The translations under genes were made by a program, and so were the position numbers. From contig NZ_CP045504.1 of the NCBI RefSeq assembly GCF_013376455.1, forward strand, positions 1,281,501 through 1,345,500: DNA of 64,000 nucleotides. Reading direction: 5' to 3'. Shown one piece after another: positions 44,298-52,936 of the stretch (position 1 is its first letter; each line of letters begins with the position of its first letter). This DNA comes from Desulfolutivibrio sulfodismutans DSM 3696. GTDB taxonomy: Bacteria > Desulfobacterota > Desulfovibrionia > Desulfovibrionales > Desulfovibrionaceae. Below the pieces are notes generated by a model. That model worked only from the letters and a program-made list of their open reading frames with translations. It ran no database searches and was not told where the DNA came from.

Positions 44298-45446
44298 TTA
44301 GAAGAAGGTGATGCGCCATTCATCGTCGCCGTCGCGGTCGATGCTGGCCACGAACGGCTGCTGGTAGGTGGCCAGGCCGTTGCGTTCGCCATATTTGAGA
44401 TCCTCGTTGGCCGCCTGGGGCACCTCCAGCCGGATGCGGTTGCCGGGCACATTGCCGATGGTGGCCGCGATGCGGGCCGGGGTGGCGTCTTTCCAGGCCA
44501 CCCAGGGATTGTATGCGGCCAGAGCGTCCACCTCGGGATCCAGGCTGCCCGTGGACCGGCGACCCGAGATGTACTGCGCCAGCAGGCCGTCCGCGCCGTT
44601 GGCGCTGACGCGCTCGGCGATGGTGTTGCCGATGTCCAGGGACAGAGCGGAGATGATGGGCTCATACGCGCCGATCACCACCCCGGCATTGACGAACACC
44701 GGCCCGGACAGATCGGTCAGGTCCGGGTTGGGCAGCACGGCTGCCGCCGGATCGGCCCACAGGCCGGTCAGGGTCCATTTGATGGTGGGAATCTTGCCCA
44801 CCTGGCAGTCGATGACCGCCGTGCCCCGCGCGCCGACGATCTGATGCAGGATGCTGTCCTTGTGGTACTTGACGCAGGCGCTTTTCTGAACCTCCACGCG
44901 GGCGGTGACGGGCCGGTACTCCAGGCCCGGCGCGACGCCGCCAGCCGCCACGGTGGCCGTGGCCCCCTGCAAGCCGCCGGTGACGATCTCCGCCTCCGCA
45001 AACGTCCCTTCCACCCCGGACAGCACCAGCGTCCGGGCGTCGATGTGGTGCAGAGTGCCCGTGGCCGTGCCGCTGGTAATGGCCTCGCCGATTGCAAACT
45101 TGCCCCCGTCGTCGTCGGTCAGCGTGAGCCGGACCACGGCCGTGGCTTGCATCCCGCAGGCCAGCAGGAACGGGGCATAGTCCGGCGGCAGCACCTCGCC
45201 GCCCACGCCCAGGCCGCCGCCGCGCAGTTCGGTGGTGACCGTGAGCTGTTGCCGCTTCGCGCCCATTTTCGACGCGGCCGGGGAAAATGTACTCCGCACG
45301 GTATCCCGTTCGATTTTGTCGCCGGTCGGGGAGATCTCCGATCCGGAGTTGCACAGGATGCCCTTGAATTGGTCGGCGGCCGGGGCCACGCCGTAAGTGG
45401 CCTCGGTTGCGGCCAACAGGGCCATAACACGGGTTAGCAGGGCCAT
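44298..45446 (-). CDS. Phage tail tube protein
   Basis: 382 residues. MALLTRVMALLAATEATYGVA and ILCNSGSEISPTGDKIERD start a tube domain; the beta-rich middle (LTLTDDDGGKFAIGEAITSG, ARTLVLSGVEGTFAEAE) resembles an inserted immunoglobulin-like repeat, and IKWTLTGLWADPA, ALSLDIGNTIAERV are tube-like strands. CTAGGAGG precedes the ATG. Position between gp37-like and the G chaperone fits a siphophage major tail protein. No sheath gene is found, so the tail is non-contractile. Confidence 0.85.
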   Translation of the reverse strand: MALLTRVMALLAATEATYGVAPAADQFKGILCNSGSEISPTGDKIERDTVRSTFSPAASKMGAKRQQLTVTTELRGGGLGVGGEVLPPDYAPFLLACGMQATAVVRLTLTDDDGGKFAIGEAITSGTATGTLHHIDARTLVLSGVEGTFAEAEIVTGGLQGATATVAAGGVAPGLEYRPVTARVEVQKSACVKYHKDSILHQIVGARGTAVIDCQVGKIPTIKWTLTGLWADPAAAVLPNPDLTDLSGPVFVNAGVVIGAYEPIISALSLDIGNTIAERVSANGADGLLAQYISGRRSTGSLDPEVDALAAYNPWVAWKDATPARIAATIGNVPGNRIRLEVPQAANEDLKYGERNGLATYQQPFVASIDRDGDDEWRITFF

Positions 45447-45455
45447 CGTAACCTC

Positions 45456-45917
45456 CTAGCCAGCCACCAGATAGGGCTGGTCGATTTCGATTTGCAGAGA
45501 ATAGACGCTCATGCCGCCGCCCTGGAGTTCGCTGGCCACGCCCGTCACCGCGACCGGGAACATCCCCGGCAGCAACGTCTTGCCCTCCAGGAGCGCCGAC
45601 GCGGCCCGAAGCAGCGGATAGCTGCCCGGGCTGCCGGTGCCGCCGCGCCGGGCCTTGGCCTGGTCCCCGGCGTGCTTGGCGCACACCAGCACCACGAATC
45701 CCATGGTTTCGATGCGCCGCTGGCCCAGGTCGGCGCGCGGGCCGCCGACATAAAACGTGAGTAGGGCGGGCCACTGCTGCACGGCCGCCGCCAGGCGTTC
45801 CGGGTCCAGGTCGCCGTTGTACGGCTCCACCTGGCGCACGCCGTGGCTGGCCCGCAGGGGGGCCAGTGCGGCCAGGATAGTGTCCTCCACGGCCGTGATC
45901 TCGTAGGGCGTGCTCAC
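45456..45917 (-). CDS. Mu gp37-like (DUF1834) tail-related protein
   Basis: 153 residues from a GTG that overlaps the upstream stop as GTGA at 45914. STPYEITAVEDTILAALAPL and PYNGDLDPERLAAAVQQWPALLTFYVGG are typical of the gp37/DUF1834 group, placed between the virion morphogenesis gene and the tube or sheath gene in Mu-like phages. Probably a tail terminator or connector. The end MSVYSLQIEIDQPYLVAG is well conserved in appearance. Confidence 0.82.
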   Translation of the reverse strand: MSTPYEITAVEDTILAALAPLRASHGVRQVEPYNGDLDPERLAAAVQQWPALLTFYVGGPRADLGQRRIETMGFVVLVCAKHAGDQAKARRGGTGSPGSYPLLRAASALLEGKTLLPGMFPVAVTGVASELQGGGMSVYSLQIEIDQPYLVAG

Positions 45918-46492
45918 GGGGCGACCTCCAGATACGTGCGCAGGATGCCCAGCACCGCCGCGATCCACGGATCGGGCAGCGTGCCCGAGGCCGTGAACAG
46001 GTACGGCCGGGCCGGGATGGTGACCGCCCCGGCCCGGAAGGTCACATCCTGCTCGAAGTTAGCTTTGGACTGTTTGGCGAACCGGGATTTCCCCGTCTCC
46101 ATGTTCACCTTGAAACGCAACACGCCCCGGCGCTCGGGCCGCGACACCTGGCCGCCGAATTGGTGGATAGCCGCGTAAGGCTTGTTGCTGCCGATCTCCA
46201 GGCGGCCGTCGCCCGCCTGATAGGTGATGGACCTAAACAACTCGCCGCTCACCCGCAGCATGGGACCGGGCCAGTGCCCGGCCCGCCTACGGCTGCGGAT
46301 AGTGGCCGGGGCCAGCTTTTTCCAGGCCCGGCCGTCCGGGCTCTGTTCCCGCTGGTATCCCTCTTGAATCTGGGACAGCAGGGCCGTGCCCATGGCGTCC
46401 ATGATGTCCCGGGTACCACCAGCCTGCCGCCCCAGCTTGTGCAGCAGTTCCTGGACCTGGGCGTCCTCGACGCGGACAGTAAACCCGTCCAT
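45914..46492 (-). CDS. Phage virion morphogenesis protein (Mu gpG-like)
   Basis: 192 residues. IQEGYQREQSPDGRAWKKLAPATIRSRRR, MLRVSGELFRSI and AAIHQFGGQVSR are signature stretches of the virion morphogenesis (tail completion) family, including the aromatic/Phe-Gly-Gly motif. The C-terminal IPARPYLFTAS is also usual. It lies two nt downstream of the gp36 gene stop and is coupled to gp37 by GTGA. Confidence 0.9.
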   Translation of the reverse strand: MDGFTVRVEDAQVQELLHKLGRQAGGTRDIMDAMGTALLSQIQEGYQREQSPDGRAWKKLAPATIRSRRRAGHWPGPMLRVSGELFRSITYQAGDGRLEIGSNKPYAAIHQFGGQVSRPERRGVLRFKVNMETGKSRFAKQSKANFEQDVTFRAGAVTIPARPYLFTASGTLPDPWIAAVLGILRTYLEVAP

Positions 46493-46494
46493 GC

Positions 46495-46923
46495 CTAAAA
46501 CCCCCTCATGGAGTCGCCGGTAAACGTGCGTCCGGCCCCGTCCAGGAGCACGGTGCCGCCGCCGTCGGCCACGGGGGCGGCCACGCCCGCCGCCTGGAGC
46601 ACCACCACGCCCCGGGCCAAGTCCTTGAGCTGGGCGACGGCGGCCTTGTAGTCCTCGGCCACCTTCTCGGGCGCGGCGTCGCGGTAGAGCAGATACAGGG
46701 CGATGTCGCCCTGCCAGCGGACCACCATGTCCGGGGCGGCCGCAAACGGCACCTGATAGCCCCCGGCCCGGGCGTAGCCGTGGATGACGTTGGCCGCGTC
46801 GGCCAGGGCCAGGTCCAGCACGGCGTCCACGACCCCCCCCGTGGGAGGGTCATGGATGTCCGTGAGCTGAATGAGCCGGTCCTGGCCGTAGCGGTCGACC
46901 ATCCCCTGCCGCGTGGCGTACAT
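46495..46923 (-). CDS. Mu gp36-like (DUF1320) head-tail connector protein
   Basis: 142 residues. MYATRQGMVDRYGQDRLIQL with DPPTGGVVDAVLDLALADAANVIHGYARAGGYQVPF is the standard DUF1320 pattern. The end contains two strands around DGGGTVLLDGAGRTFT. It starts directly after the gp35-like stop. Confidence 0.92.
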   Translation of the reverse strand: MYATRQGMVDRYGQDRLIQLTDIHDPPTGGVVDAVLDLALADAANVIHGYARAGGYQVPFAAAPDMVVRWQGDIALYLLYRDAAPEKVAEDYKAAVAQLKDLARGVVVLQAAGVAAPVADGGGTVLLDGAGRTFTGDSMRGF

Positions 46924-47157
46924 TTACTGGCCTTCCCCGGCCGGGGTTTCGGCCTTGCCGGGCTTGGCCTTTTTCCCGGATTCGGGCTCGGGGTCCGGCA
47001 CGTCCAGTTCCTGGACCACGAGCATGGGCTCGGATTTCAGGGCCTCCACCTCTTCCGGGGTGAAGGCGTCAACGGGATGATCCACGGCGTGGTCCGGGTG
47101 GGCAAGCCCGGCCCGGCGGAAGCCGGACTTCTTGGCGATGATGCGCAGGATCTTCAT
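46924..47157 (-). CDS. Mu gp35-like small head-region protein
   Basis: 77 residues. MKILRIIAKKSGFRRAGLAH is typical of the small FluMu gp35-type protein between the major head gene and gp36, which includes the FTPEEVEALKSEPMLVVQEL segment. The C-terminus is Pro/Glu/Lys-rich. It may be a capsid accessory. Confidence 0.8.
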   Translation of the reverse strand: MKILRIIAKKSGFRRAGLAHPDHAVDHPVDAFTPEEVEALKSEPMLVVQELDVPDPEPESGKKAKPGKAETPAGEGQ

Positions 47158-47170
47158 GGGGTCGCCTCCT

Positions 47171-48061
47171 TTAGGCCAGCCACGGCGTGACCAGCAGTTG
47201 CGCCGTGTCGCGATAGACGTTGGTCGCGCCGTTGGCGTCGCGCTCGGCCTTGAGCACCTCCAGGGCCGCCTTCTCCAGGCTGGGCGGGGTCACCAACAGC
47301 GTGGGCCGGATGCCCAGGGGCTTGCCGTTGTCGCCCTTGAAGCTGCTCATGGCCGTCCTGGCCGCCGCGTAGCTGTCCGCGTCCAGGGTCTGCTTGCTGC
47401 CGTAGGCCAGTTGCCACAACCCCAGGCCCACGTTGACCCGGGCGTCCACGCCGTAGCGGAAGAGCTTGCGGGTGAACACGGACTCGTCGTCGGGCCTGTC
47501 CATGGCCACGAAGGAATAATCCCGCCGCTTCTGGAAGATGAGCGGCTTGACGGCCCGGGTCATGTCCATGAGGAACCAGGGGGTGCCGGAGCCGCCGCCA
47601 TGGTTGCTGACGCTGACCTCGGCGCCGCCAGAAAGCACGGGATGGTCGGTGTCGAAGAAGTTCTGGCCGTCGTAGCACAGGGTGGTGAACCCGGCCGCCA
47701 GCAGGGCGAACACAAGCTGGTCCGGATGCTGTTTGGCGTCGATGCCGAGCTGGGAAATCATGGGAGCGTAGACGCCCAACGAATCGTCTTCCATGTCGTC
47801 CCGGTCCACGCCGACGGTGTTCTCGAAGCTCTTGTTGCGGATGCTGAAGTCGTGAGCCATGAGGTTCTGGATCACGCGGTCGCCGACCCATTCCCGGAAT
47901 CCGGTGGTCTTCCCCAGCCAGGGATAGACCTCGACGGCCTTGGTGGAGGGCACCACCATGGCGATCTTCTCGAAGTCGCTCGGCGCGCCCGCGAACGCAT
48001 TCTGAAAAAGGGTCTTGAACCCGGTGTACGCGGCGGCCAGGCTGGCCTGATTGATGATCAT
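47171..48061 (-). CDS. Major head protein (Mu gpT-like)
   Basis: 296 residues, HK97-fold capsid protein of the Mu T family. MIINQASLAAAYTGFKTLFQNAF, GRTTGFREW-like KTTGFREWVGDRVIQNL, and SNHGGGSGTPWFLMDMTR are characteristic. Length matches Mu gpT. A GGAGG site precedes the start. Downstream of decoration and scaffold, as expected. Confidence 0.94.
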   Translation of the reverse strand: MIINQASLAAAYTGFKTLFQNAFAGAPSDFEKIAMVVPSTKAVEVYPWLGKTTGFREWVGDRVIQNLMAHDFSIRNKSFENTVGVDRDDMEDDSLGVYAPMISQLGIDAKQHPDQLVFALLAAGFTTLCYDGQNFFDTDHPVLSGGAEVSVSNHGGGSGTPWFLMDMTRAVKPLIFQKRRDYSFVAMDRPDDESVFTRKLFRYGVDARVNVGLGLWQLAYGSKQTLDADSYAAARTAMSSFKGDNGKPLGIRPTLLVTPPSLEKAALEVLKAERDANGATNVYRDTAQLLVTPWLA

Positions 48062-48073
48062 GAAACGCCTCCT

Positions 48074-48472
48074 TTAGAACTCGACCCAGACGCCGTGGGC
48101 GTCCAGGTCGCGAATGGTTCCCACGGCGCTGCGGGTGCCCGTGCCGTCCGTGGCGGCCACGGTCTGGTCATCCACGGCGTAGGCCGTCCCGCCGATGTGC
48201 TGCCGGGTGATGTCGCCGGAATTGGCGAAGGCGAAGCAGCCGCGCGCCACGGTGACCACCTCCTCGCCGTCCGCGCCCTCGGCGTTGTCCGCATGATGTT
48301 CGGCCCGGCCCAGGCCCTTGAGGCCCGTGGCCGTGACGGCCGGGGTGGCGTAGCCCGTGGCCGACAGGGCCACCAGCGACCCGGCGTAAATGACCTTTCC
48401 CGCCGCCACGGGATGCCCGACGAGCTTGCCGTCCTGTTCGGGGGTGTTGCGGTCCTTGGTCAGAGCGGCCAT
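48074..48472 (-). CDS. Head decoration-like protein
   Basis: 132 residues, located between protease/scaffold and the major head protein, where a DUF2190-like decoration protein usually sits. LVGHPVAAGKVIYAGSLVAL and a repeating beta pattern (VVTVARGCFAFANSGDITRQ) support this. It starts one base before the protease stop region, so it is coupled to it. Confidence 0.75.
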   Translation of the reverse strand: MAALTKDRNTPEQDGKLVGHPVAAGKVIYAGSLVALSATGYATPAVTATGLKGLGRAEHHADNAEGADGEEVVTVARGCFAFANSGDITRQHIGGTAYAVDDQTVAATDGTGTRSAVGTIRDLDAHGVWVEF

Positions 48473-49168
48473 CTATTTGCCCTCCTGCTGCATGTGCTTC
48501 TTGTAGGCGTCCTCGCCCAGGCCGAGCTGGGCGCACACCGCCCGATCCACGTCGGTCAGGCCGCCGGATGTGGGCGGCAGCCCGCCCACCGGCCCCGTGG
48601 CCCCCGGGGCCACCACGACAGGCGCGGCGTTCACCCAGGCCTCAAATCCCGACAGATCCTTGGAGGCGTAGGCCGTGGCCCATTCCTCCATGGCCGGGGC
48701 CAGCTTGCCCGTCTGCTTGGCATGGGCCACCACGGCCTCAACCCGCTCCCGGGTCCGATCCGTCTCCAGGACGGACAGGCGACCGGCCACGGCCTGGAAC
48801 TGCTCCATGGGCACGTACCGGGTGGGGTCCAAGACGCCTCCGGCCCCCTGGGCCGTAAGCGTCTTGGCATGGGCGGCAACGGCCTCGGGTTTGGCGTCCG
48901 CCGCCAGCCCGAAGTCCTTGACCAGCCCGGTGAACAGCCCCGACAGGGCCGTGCCCTGGGCCGTAAGCGTCTTGGCATGGGCGACAACGGCCTCGGGTTT
49001 GGCGTCCGCCGCCAGCCCCAGATCCTTGGCCAGACCGGCGAAAAGCCCCGCCATGGCCGCCTGTCTCTCCGCCAGAGCCTTGGCGTGGGCGGCCACGCCG
49101 TCGGCCGTGGGCATGCCGGACAGGCCGAACAGGCCCGCCAGCATTGCCAGAAATTGGTTCAAATCCAT
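48473..49168 (-). CDS. Internal scaffold protein start within the protease gene
   Basis: In-frame ATG preceded by GGAGGCGAGG begins MDLNQFLAMLAGLFGLSG and runs to the shared stop, giving 231 residues that are mostly helical. In Mu the scaffold Z is made this way from within gene I. The start was chosen for its ribosome site; expression is not shown. Confidence 0.6.
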   Translation of the reverse strand: MDLNQFLAMLAGLFGLSGMPTADGVAAHAKALAERQAAMAGLFAGLAKDLGLAADAKPEAVVAHAKTLTAQGTALSGLFTGLVKDFGLAADAKPEAVAAHAKTLTAQGAGGVLDPTRYVPMEQFQAVAGRLSVLETDRTRERVEAVVAHAKQTGKLAPAMEEWATAYASKDLSGFEAWVNAAPVVVAPGATGPVGGLPPTSGGLTDVDRAVCAQLGLGEDAYKKHMQQEGK

Positions 49169-49660
49169 GTCCTCGCCTCCGTCGTTGTCGAGCTGCGACG
49201 CCAGCGCCGTCAGCTCCAGGTTGGGGATGTTGGTCAGAGCCGCGCATTCGATGCGCGTCACCGTGCCGTCGTGCTTGAGATAGCGGTAGACCGGGGAGAG
49301 ATAGCGGTATTCCCGGGCCGCCAGCCGCGCGGCCGCCGCCTCGGTCCATTCCACGCGGCCCCAGATGCCGTCCTCGCGGACGTCCAGGTCCGTGATCCAC
49401 CCGGCGGCCGGGGCGGGCCTGCCGTTTTTTTCCGAATAGAGAAGCTGGTGGTCGTAATCGATGGGCAGGGGAACGCCCCGCTGATGGGCCGTGGTGGCCG
49501 CGATTACGCCCTGCGGATCGTCCAGGCGGTACGGCCCCCGGCCGTCCCGGCAGGCGATGTCCCCCAGGGGCAGCAGATGCACCCATTCCGGAACGGGACG
49601 GGACGTTCCCAGGTCCAGGGCGTGAGCGGCACGGGCGGTTCGGGCGGTTCGCGTTTTCAT
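48473..49660 (-). CDS. Phage protease with C-terminal scaffold (Mu gpI/Z-like)
   Basis: 395 residues. The N-terminal part, WVHLLPLGDIACRDGRGPYRL, LPIDYDHQLLYSEKNGRPA, PAAGWITDLDVREDGIWGRVEW, EYRYLSPVYRY and RIECAALTNIPNLEL, is the Mu I protease. A second start at 49168 (MDLNQFLAMLAG, with GGAGG before it) would give a 231-residue scaffold in the same frame, as in Mu Z. The scaffold region holds a 36-residue tandem repeat (108 bp at 48851 and 48959). The start at 49660 is preferred over 49684; a hairpin lies just upstream. Confidence 0.9.
   Translation of the reverse strand: MKTRTARTARAAHALDLGTSRPVPEWVHLLPLGDIACRDGRGPYRLDDPQGVIAATTAHQRGVPLPIDYDHQLLYSEKNGRPAPAAGWITDLDVREDGIWGRVEWTEAAAARLAAREYRYLSPVYRYLKHDGTVTRIECAALTNIPNLELTALASQLDNDGGEDMDLNQFLAMLAGLFGLSGMPTADGVAAHAKALAERQAAMAGLFAGLAKDLGLAADAKPEAVVAHAKTLTAQGTALSGLFTGLVKDFGLAADAKPEAVAAHAKTLTAQGAGGVLDPTRYVPMEQFQAVAGRLSVLETDRTRERVEAVVAHAKQTGKLAPAMEEWATAYASKDLSGFEAWVNAAPVVVAPGATGPVGGLPPTSGGLTDVDRAVCAQLGLGEDAYKKHMQQEGK
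48851..49066. repeat. 108-bp tandem repeat in the scaffold region
   Basis: ggccgtaagcgtcttggcat recurs at 48851 and 48959, exactly 108 bp apart, and a weaker third unit follows toward 49090. It encodes 36-residue helical units with the pattern AVVAHAKTLTAQG and GLAADAKPE. Repeat number could tune scaffold length. Confidence 0.88.
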
Positions 49661-49684
49661 GACGCCCGTCCTAGCGCACGACAA

Positions 49685-49725
49685 AAGCCCCCGTGCCCCG
49701 GACAGGTGTCCGGGGCAGGGGGCTT
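49685..49725 (-). terminator. Hairpin upstream of the protease gene, terminator-like
   Basis: Arms aagccccc-tgccccggac and gtccggggca-ggggctt pair with one bulge. On the minus strand TTTTG follows. It lies 25 nt before the protease start and closely resembles the hairpin at 58044. Confidence 0.65.
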
Positions 49726-50041
49726 GCCTGCGAATGCGTTTTGCTGGTGGTGGCCATGAGGTACTCCAATTCCGGCGTTCCGGGCAAGGGGTGGGTGGGT
49801 GGTCCGTGCCCGCGCCCGGGACATGCCCCGTATGCGCACGGAGGGGCGTTTACTTGCGCGTTTACTGGGTTTTGGCGACATCGCCCCGCCCCGGGGCTTG
49901 CCAAACGCCCCAGGGCGGCTTATTTACTCTTCACCCTTGGCCGCTCGGAGAGTCCGGGAATGTCGCTACCGGACGGGGCTGCCCTGCCCTGGCAGCAGCG
50001 GAGTCCCCCCGTGGAGGTTGCGCACCACCCGGGCGGCCATC
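49726..50041. other. Gap between the MuF and protease genes
   Basis: About 315 bases without a supported gene. Two small Arg/Pro-rich frames exist but lack ribosome sites and family motifs. A direct repeat agtaaacgc occurs twice (minus strand, near 49850). I see no promoter that I can support. Confidence 0.4.
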
Positions 50042-51355
50042 TTAAAAGATTCGCTCAAACATCCCCGTGTTTTCCATGTCCTTGGGATCAATCACCCGCC
50101 CCGACCACAGATCGTTCGTGACGACCGTCTGTTTCGTCAGTTCCTCGCCCGGGGCCGCCACCCGCATCCGCACGGCGTGGTTGACCCGCACCACCAGCTT
50201 GCCCGCGCCGTCACCGGCATCGATCAGGTACAGCAGGGCCGGGTTGGCCTTGTCCCAATAGACCGCCTCCGGCTCCCACAGGGCGTCCACCACCCGGGCG
50301 ATGGTCTCCCGGGACAGCCCCACGCCGCTGGCCTGCTTGCCCTCGCGGTACAGGTGGGCGATGCCCTTATCCGACAAGGTGATGGCCCCGCACTCCGGCG
50401 GCGCCTTTTTTTCGCGCATGAAGTCGATGACCTTCTGATCCAGCGCCCCCACCACCCGCCGTTCTCCGGCCGAGATCGGCGCGCCGGTCTCCATGGCCGT
50501 CAGCTTACCCTGCACCCATTCGGACAGGTCATGCTTGAGCGCAGGCACCACGAACCGGGCCGAGGCCGCCTGGGCCGCCGCCAGATCGGCCGAGGCCTGC
50601 GGCAGCTTGTCCAGCATGGCCCGGGCCGCGTGGTTTTCCAGGGCGGCCTGCCCGGGGTTGTAGGCAAAGCCGGGGTCGATGCCCTTGGGCACATAGATTT
50701 CCTGACCCGTGCGGGGGTTGACGTACTTTTCCATCTCGATGACCAGATCGGGGCTGATTTCGTATCCAAGCTCTCTGAGCTGCGCTTCGGAAAGCTGGAT
50801 GACGACACACCGGCAATGCCAGCCGTTTGGGGGGAAGTGCATTTTCCACCAGGGATGGTCCCCTCGTAATACGATGCCGTGCCATGCGCGGTGCTCGGGC
50901 CGCGTCTTGCCGTCCAGGATGGCCACGTACCGCAGATAGGGAGCTATATGTTTGGTGCGCTCGTAGCGCGCCCAGGTTCCGGCCGCGTGGGCCGTGCGCA
51001 TGTTGGTGTCGTAGATGATCTGCAAACGCCGGGGAGAACCGAGCTGCGCCCGCACCACCTGCCCGGTGTCCGGGTGCGTCATGTCTTTTTTGCCCCACCA
51101 GCCCTTGGCCTGGAGGATCGGCGTCAGCTCGGCGGCGAACTGTTTGAGGGTGCGGCCTTCGGACTTGGCCCGCAGCACGGCCTGTTCGATGTCCTTGAGC
51201 ACATCGAACCCGGCGCTTTTCGCCACGGTAAACGCCCGGGTGTGTTCGCCCTGCCACATCTCGCGCCAGTCGAACGTCGGGGTGAGCACGTGGCCCCGGG
51301 CCTCCAGGTAGGCCACGGATTCGGCGGGCGCGACGGCCTTGAATTCAATCGCCAA
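50042..51355 (-). CDS. Mu gp30-like head morphogenesis protein (MuF domain)
   Basis: 437 residues from a TTG at 51355 that overlaps the restored portal stop by 11 nt. The MuF domain is QIIYDTNMRTAHAAGTWARYE and YLRYVAILDGKTRPEHRAWHG with NGWHCRCVVIQLSEAQL, including the conserved Cys/His. A long C-terminal part from about 290 (LSEWVQGKLTAMETGAPISA, ALWEPEAVYWDKANPALLYLIDAG) resembles a barnase/EndoU-type or PBECR extension seen in some MuF proteins (inference). The protein guides DNA packaging and head assembly and may be injected. Confidence 0.88.
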   Translation of the reverse strand: MAIEFKAVAPAESVAYLEARGHVLTPTFDWREMWQGEHTRAFTVAKSAGFDVLKDIEQAVLRAKSEGRTLKQFAAELTPILQAKGWWGKKDMTHPDTGQVVRAQLGSPRRLQIIYDTNMRTAHAAGTWARYERTKHIAPYLRYVAILDGKTRPEHRAWHGIVLRGDHPWWKMHFPPNGWHCRCVVIQLSEAQLRELGYEISPDLVIEMEKYVNPRTGQEIYVPKGIDPGFAYNPGQAALENHAARAMLDKLPQASADLAAAQAASARFVVPALKHDLSEWVQGKLTAMETGAPISAGERRVVGALDQKVIDFMREKKAPPECGAITLSDKGIAHLYREGKQASGVGLSRETIARVVDALWEPEAVYWDKANPALLYLIDAGDGAGKLVVRVNHAVRMRVAAPGEELTKQTVVTNDLWSGRVIDPKDMENTGMFERIF

Positions 51356-52936
51356 GGCCCGCCCCCGTCTCGCCCGCCAGGCGGGCCGCAAAGGTTAGCT
51401 TTGCCAGGTGTTCGGTCAACGCGGCCACGTCCTGCCCGGCCACGGCCTCGGGCAGCCGCCGCAAAAACTCGTCCAGGTCCGCACATTCGGCCAACAGCCG
51501 CCGCACAGGCTCAATCAGCGGGTCCACCAGCGGTTGCCATTCGGCCAACTCCTCGGCCACGGCCACGTCCACCGCGTCCCGGGGCTGCGGCTCGGCCGCC
51601 CCGGCCAAGCCCCGGCCAACTCCCGGGTGTGCGCCGCCCTGGGCGATCCGGTGGCCACTGGCGCGCCCATCGCGCCAGTCGCGGCCGTTTCGGCCGTTTC
51701 CCCGGGGGCGCGCAGGCACACCGCGTCCGGAGGCGGATCGGGCAACCCCAGCTTGTCCCGGATGATCGACGCCTCGACCTGGAGCCCAAGCGGCACCAGC
51801 TTCACCAGCCGGTCGGCCAGCTTGTCCATGTCCTCTTCGTCCGGCCGGAATACCTTAATGCGCGGATAGAGGCGGCGCGGCCCCAGGTTGAGGTCGACCA
51901 CCGGCCGGGCGACGTCTCGGGTAAGCGCGATGGACAATTGCCGGGCGTCGGCGGCCTCGATGTCGCCGCGCACCCGCTCATGGGCGTCCGCCGTGCCCAC
52001 GTGCTGGCCCACGTCCGTGGTGCCGGTCTGGCCCAGAACGGCCTTGCTGGTCTGACGGTCCAAGAATTCGGAGAGTTCCCGAAAAAGGGTTACGTTGCCC
52101 GAGAGCTTGGCCTCGATGAACTCGATGCCCATGGACTCCGGGATGATAGCCGCCGCGTCCGTGGAAATGTTCCTGACGGCGCGCAAAAGCGTGGCCTTTT
52201 CGCTCTCCGTCGCGCCCGGGCCGTAGCGGCCGACGCGTAGCGGAACCCCGAAGATCTCCGCGAACTGCACCCACGACTTGATGTCGAAGTTTTTGAACAG
52301 GTAGCCCCAGGCCACGGGCCGGGCCAGGCCGCCGCGAATGGGCAGGCCCGATTTGCTCTTATGGATATGGGCCACGTACTTGTAGGGGGAAAGCGGCACG
52401 AGCTGCCCGCCCTCGCTGCGCAAAAGCGGCGTGCGGCCGTCCTCGCGGGCAAAGGCGAACCAGCGCGGATCGCGCCATTCCAGGCGCTGCGGCGTCCACT
52501 GCCTGCCTTCCACGTCCCAGATGATTTCCGTGAGCGAAAACCCCTTGCCCACGGCGTCCAGCACGTCGAAAAGCTCGTCCCGCAATTCGTCCCGGGTCAG
52601 CACGTCGCGCACCAGGTCGGCGGCCCGCTGGTCTTCGGCCGCGTCCGTGGCCGCCTCCACCGTGATCTCCAGGCCCGACACCTGCAATTTGCGCGTGCCC
52701 AATACGCTCCGGTAGTGGCAGTCCTTTTCCTCCATCTCTTCGGCCAGCTCCAGATAGGCCGTGGGGTCGCCGTCTTCGGCGTCGCGCAAAAGCCGCGCCA
52801 GCCGAACCGGCGTCAGGCCCTGAGCCGGATGGCCGGACATGACCTGGCGCACGCCGGTCAGCGTCGGCCCGGCCTCCTCCTCGCGCAGGCGGCCCAGGTC
52901 CACCGGCCGCCCCAGATGGTCAAATAGCGTCGGCAT
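51345..52936 (-). pseudogene. DUF935 portal protein (Mu gp29-like), frameshifted by an 11-bp duplication
   Basis: The portal forms the head vertex for DNA entry. The main frame covers MPTLFDHLGRPVDLGRLREE to ATGSPRAAHTRELAG, with typical segments RKLQVSGLEITVEA, YKYVAHIHKSKSGLPIRGGLARP and VGRYGPGATESEKATLLRAV. After 51619 the frame is wrong and ends at 51515 with nonsense (473 residues). The correct C-terminus, VAEELAEWQPLVDPLIEPVRRL, continues in another frame to 51345. An exact 11-bp duplication (51598-51608, 51609-51619) explains this; removing one copy gives 526 residues. Start by the TAATG overlap with TerL. Confidence 0.9.
51598..51619. repeat. 11-bp tandem duplication in the portal gene
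   Basis: gccccggccaa occurs twice in direct succession at 51598 and 51609. It shifts the portal reading frame. With a single copy the frame continues as ELAGAAEPQPRDAVDV into the conserved C-terminus. Confidence 0.97.

Noticed and set aside
49671-49754. 28-residue frame MATTSKTHSQ... running through the hairpin before the protease gene
   Set aside because: No ribosome site and most of it is the hairpin; better read as a terminator.
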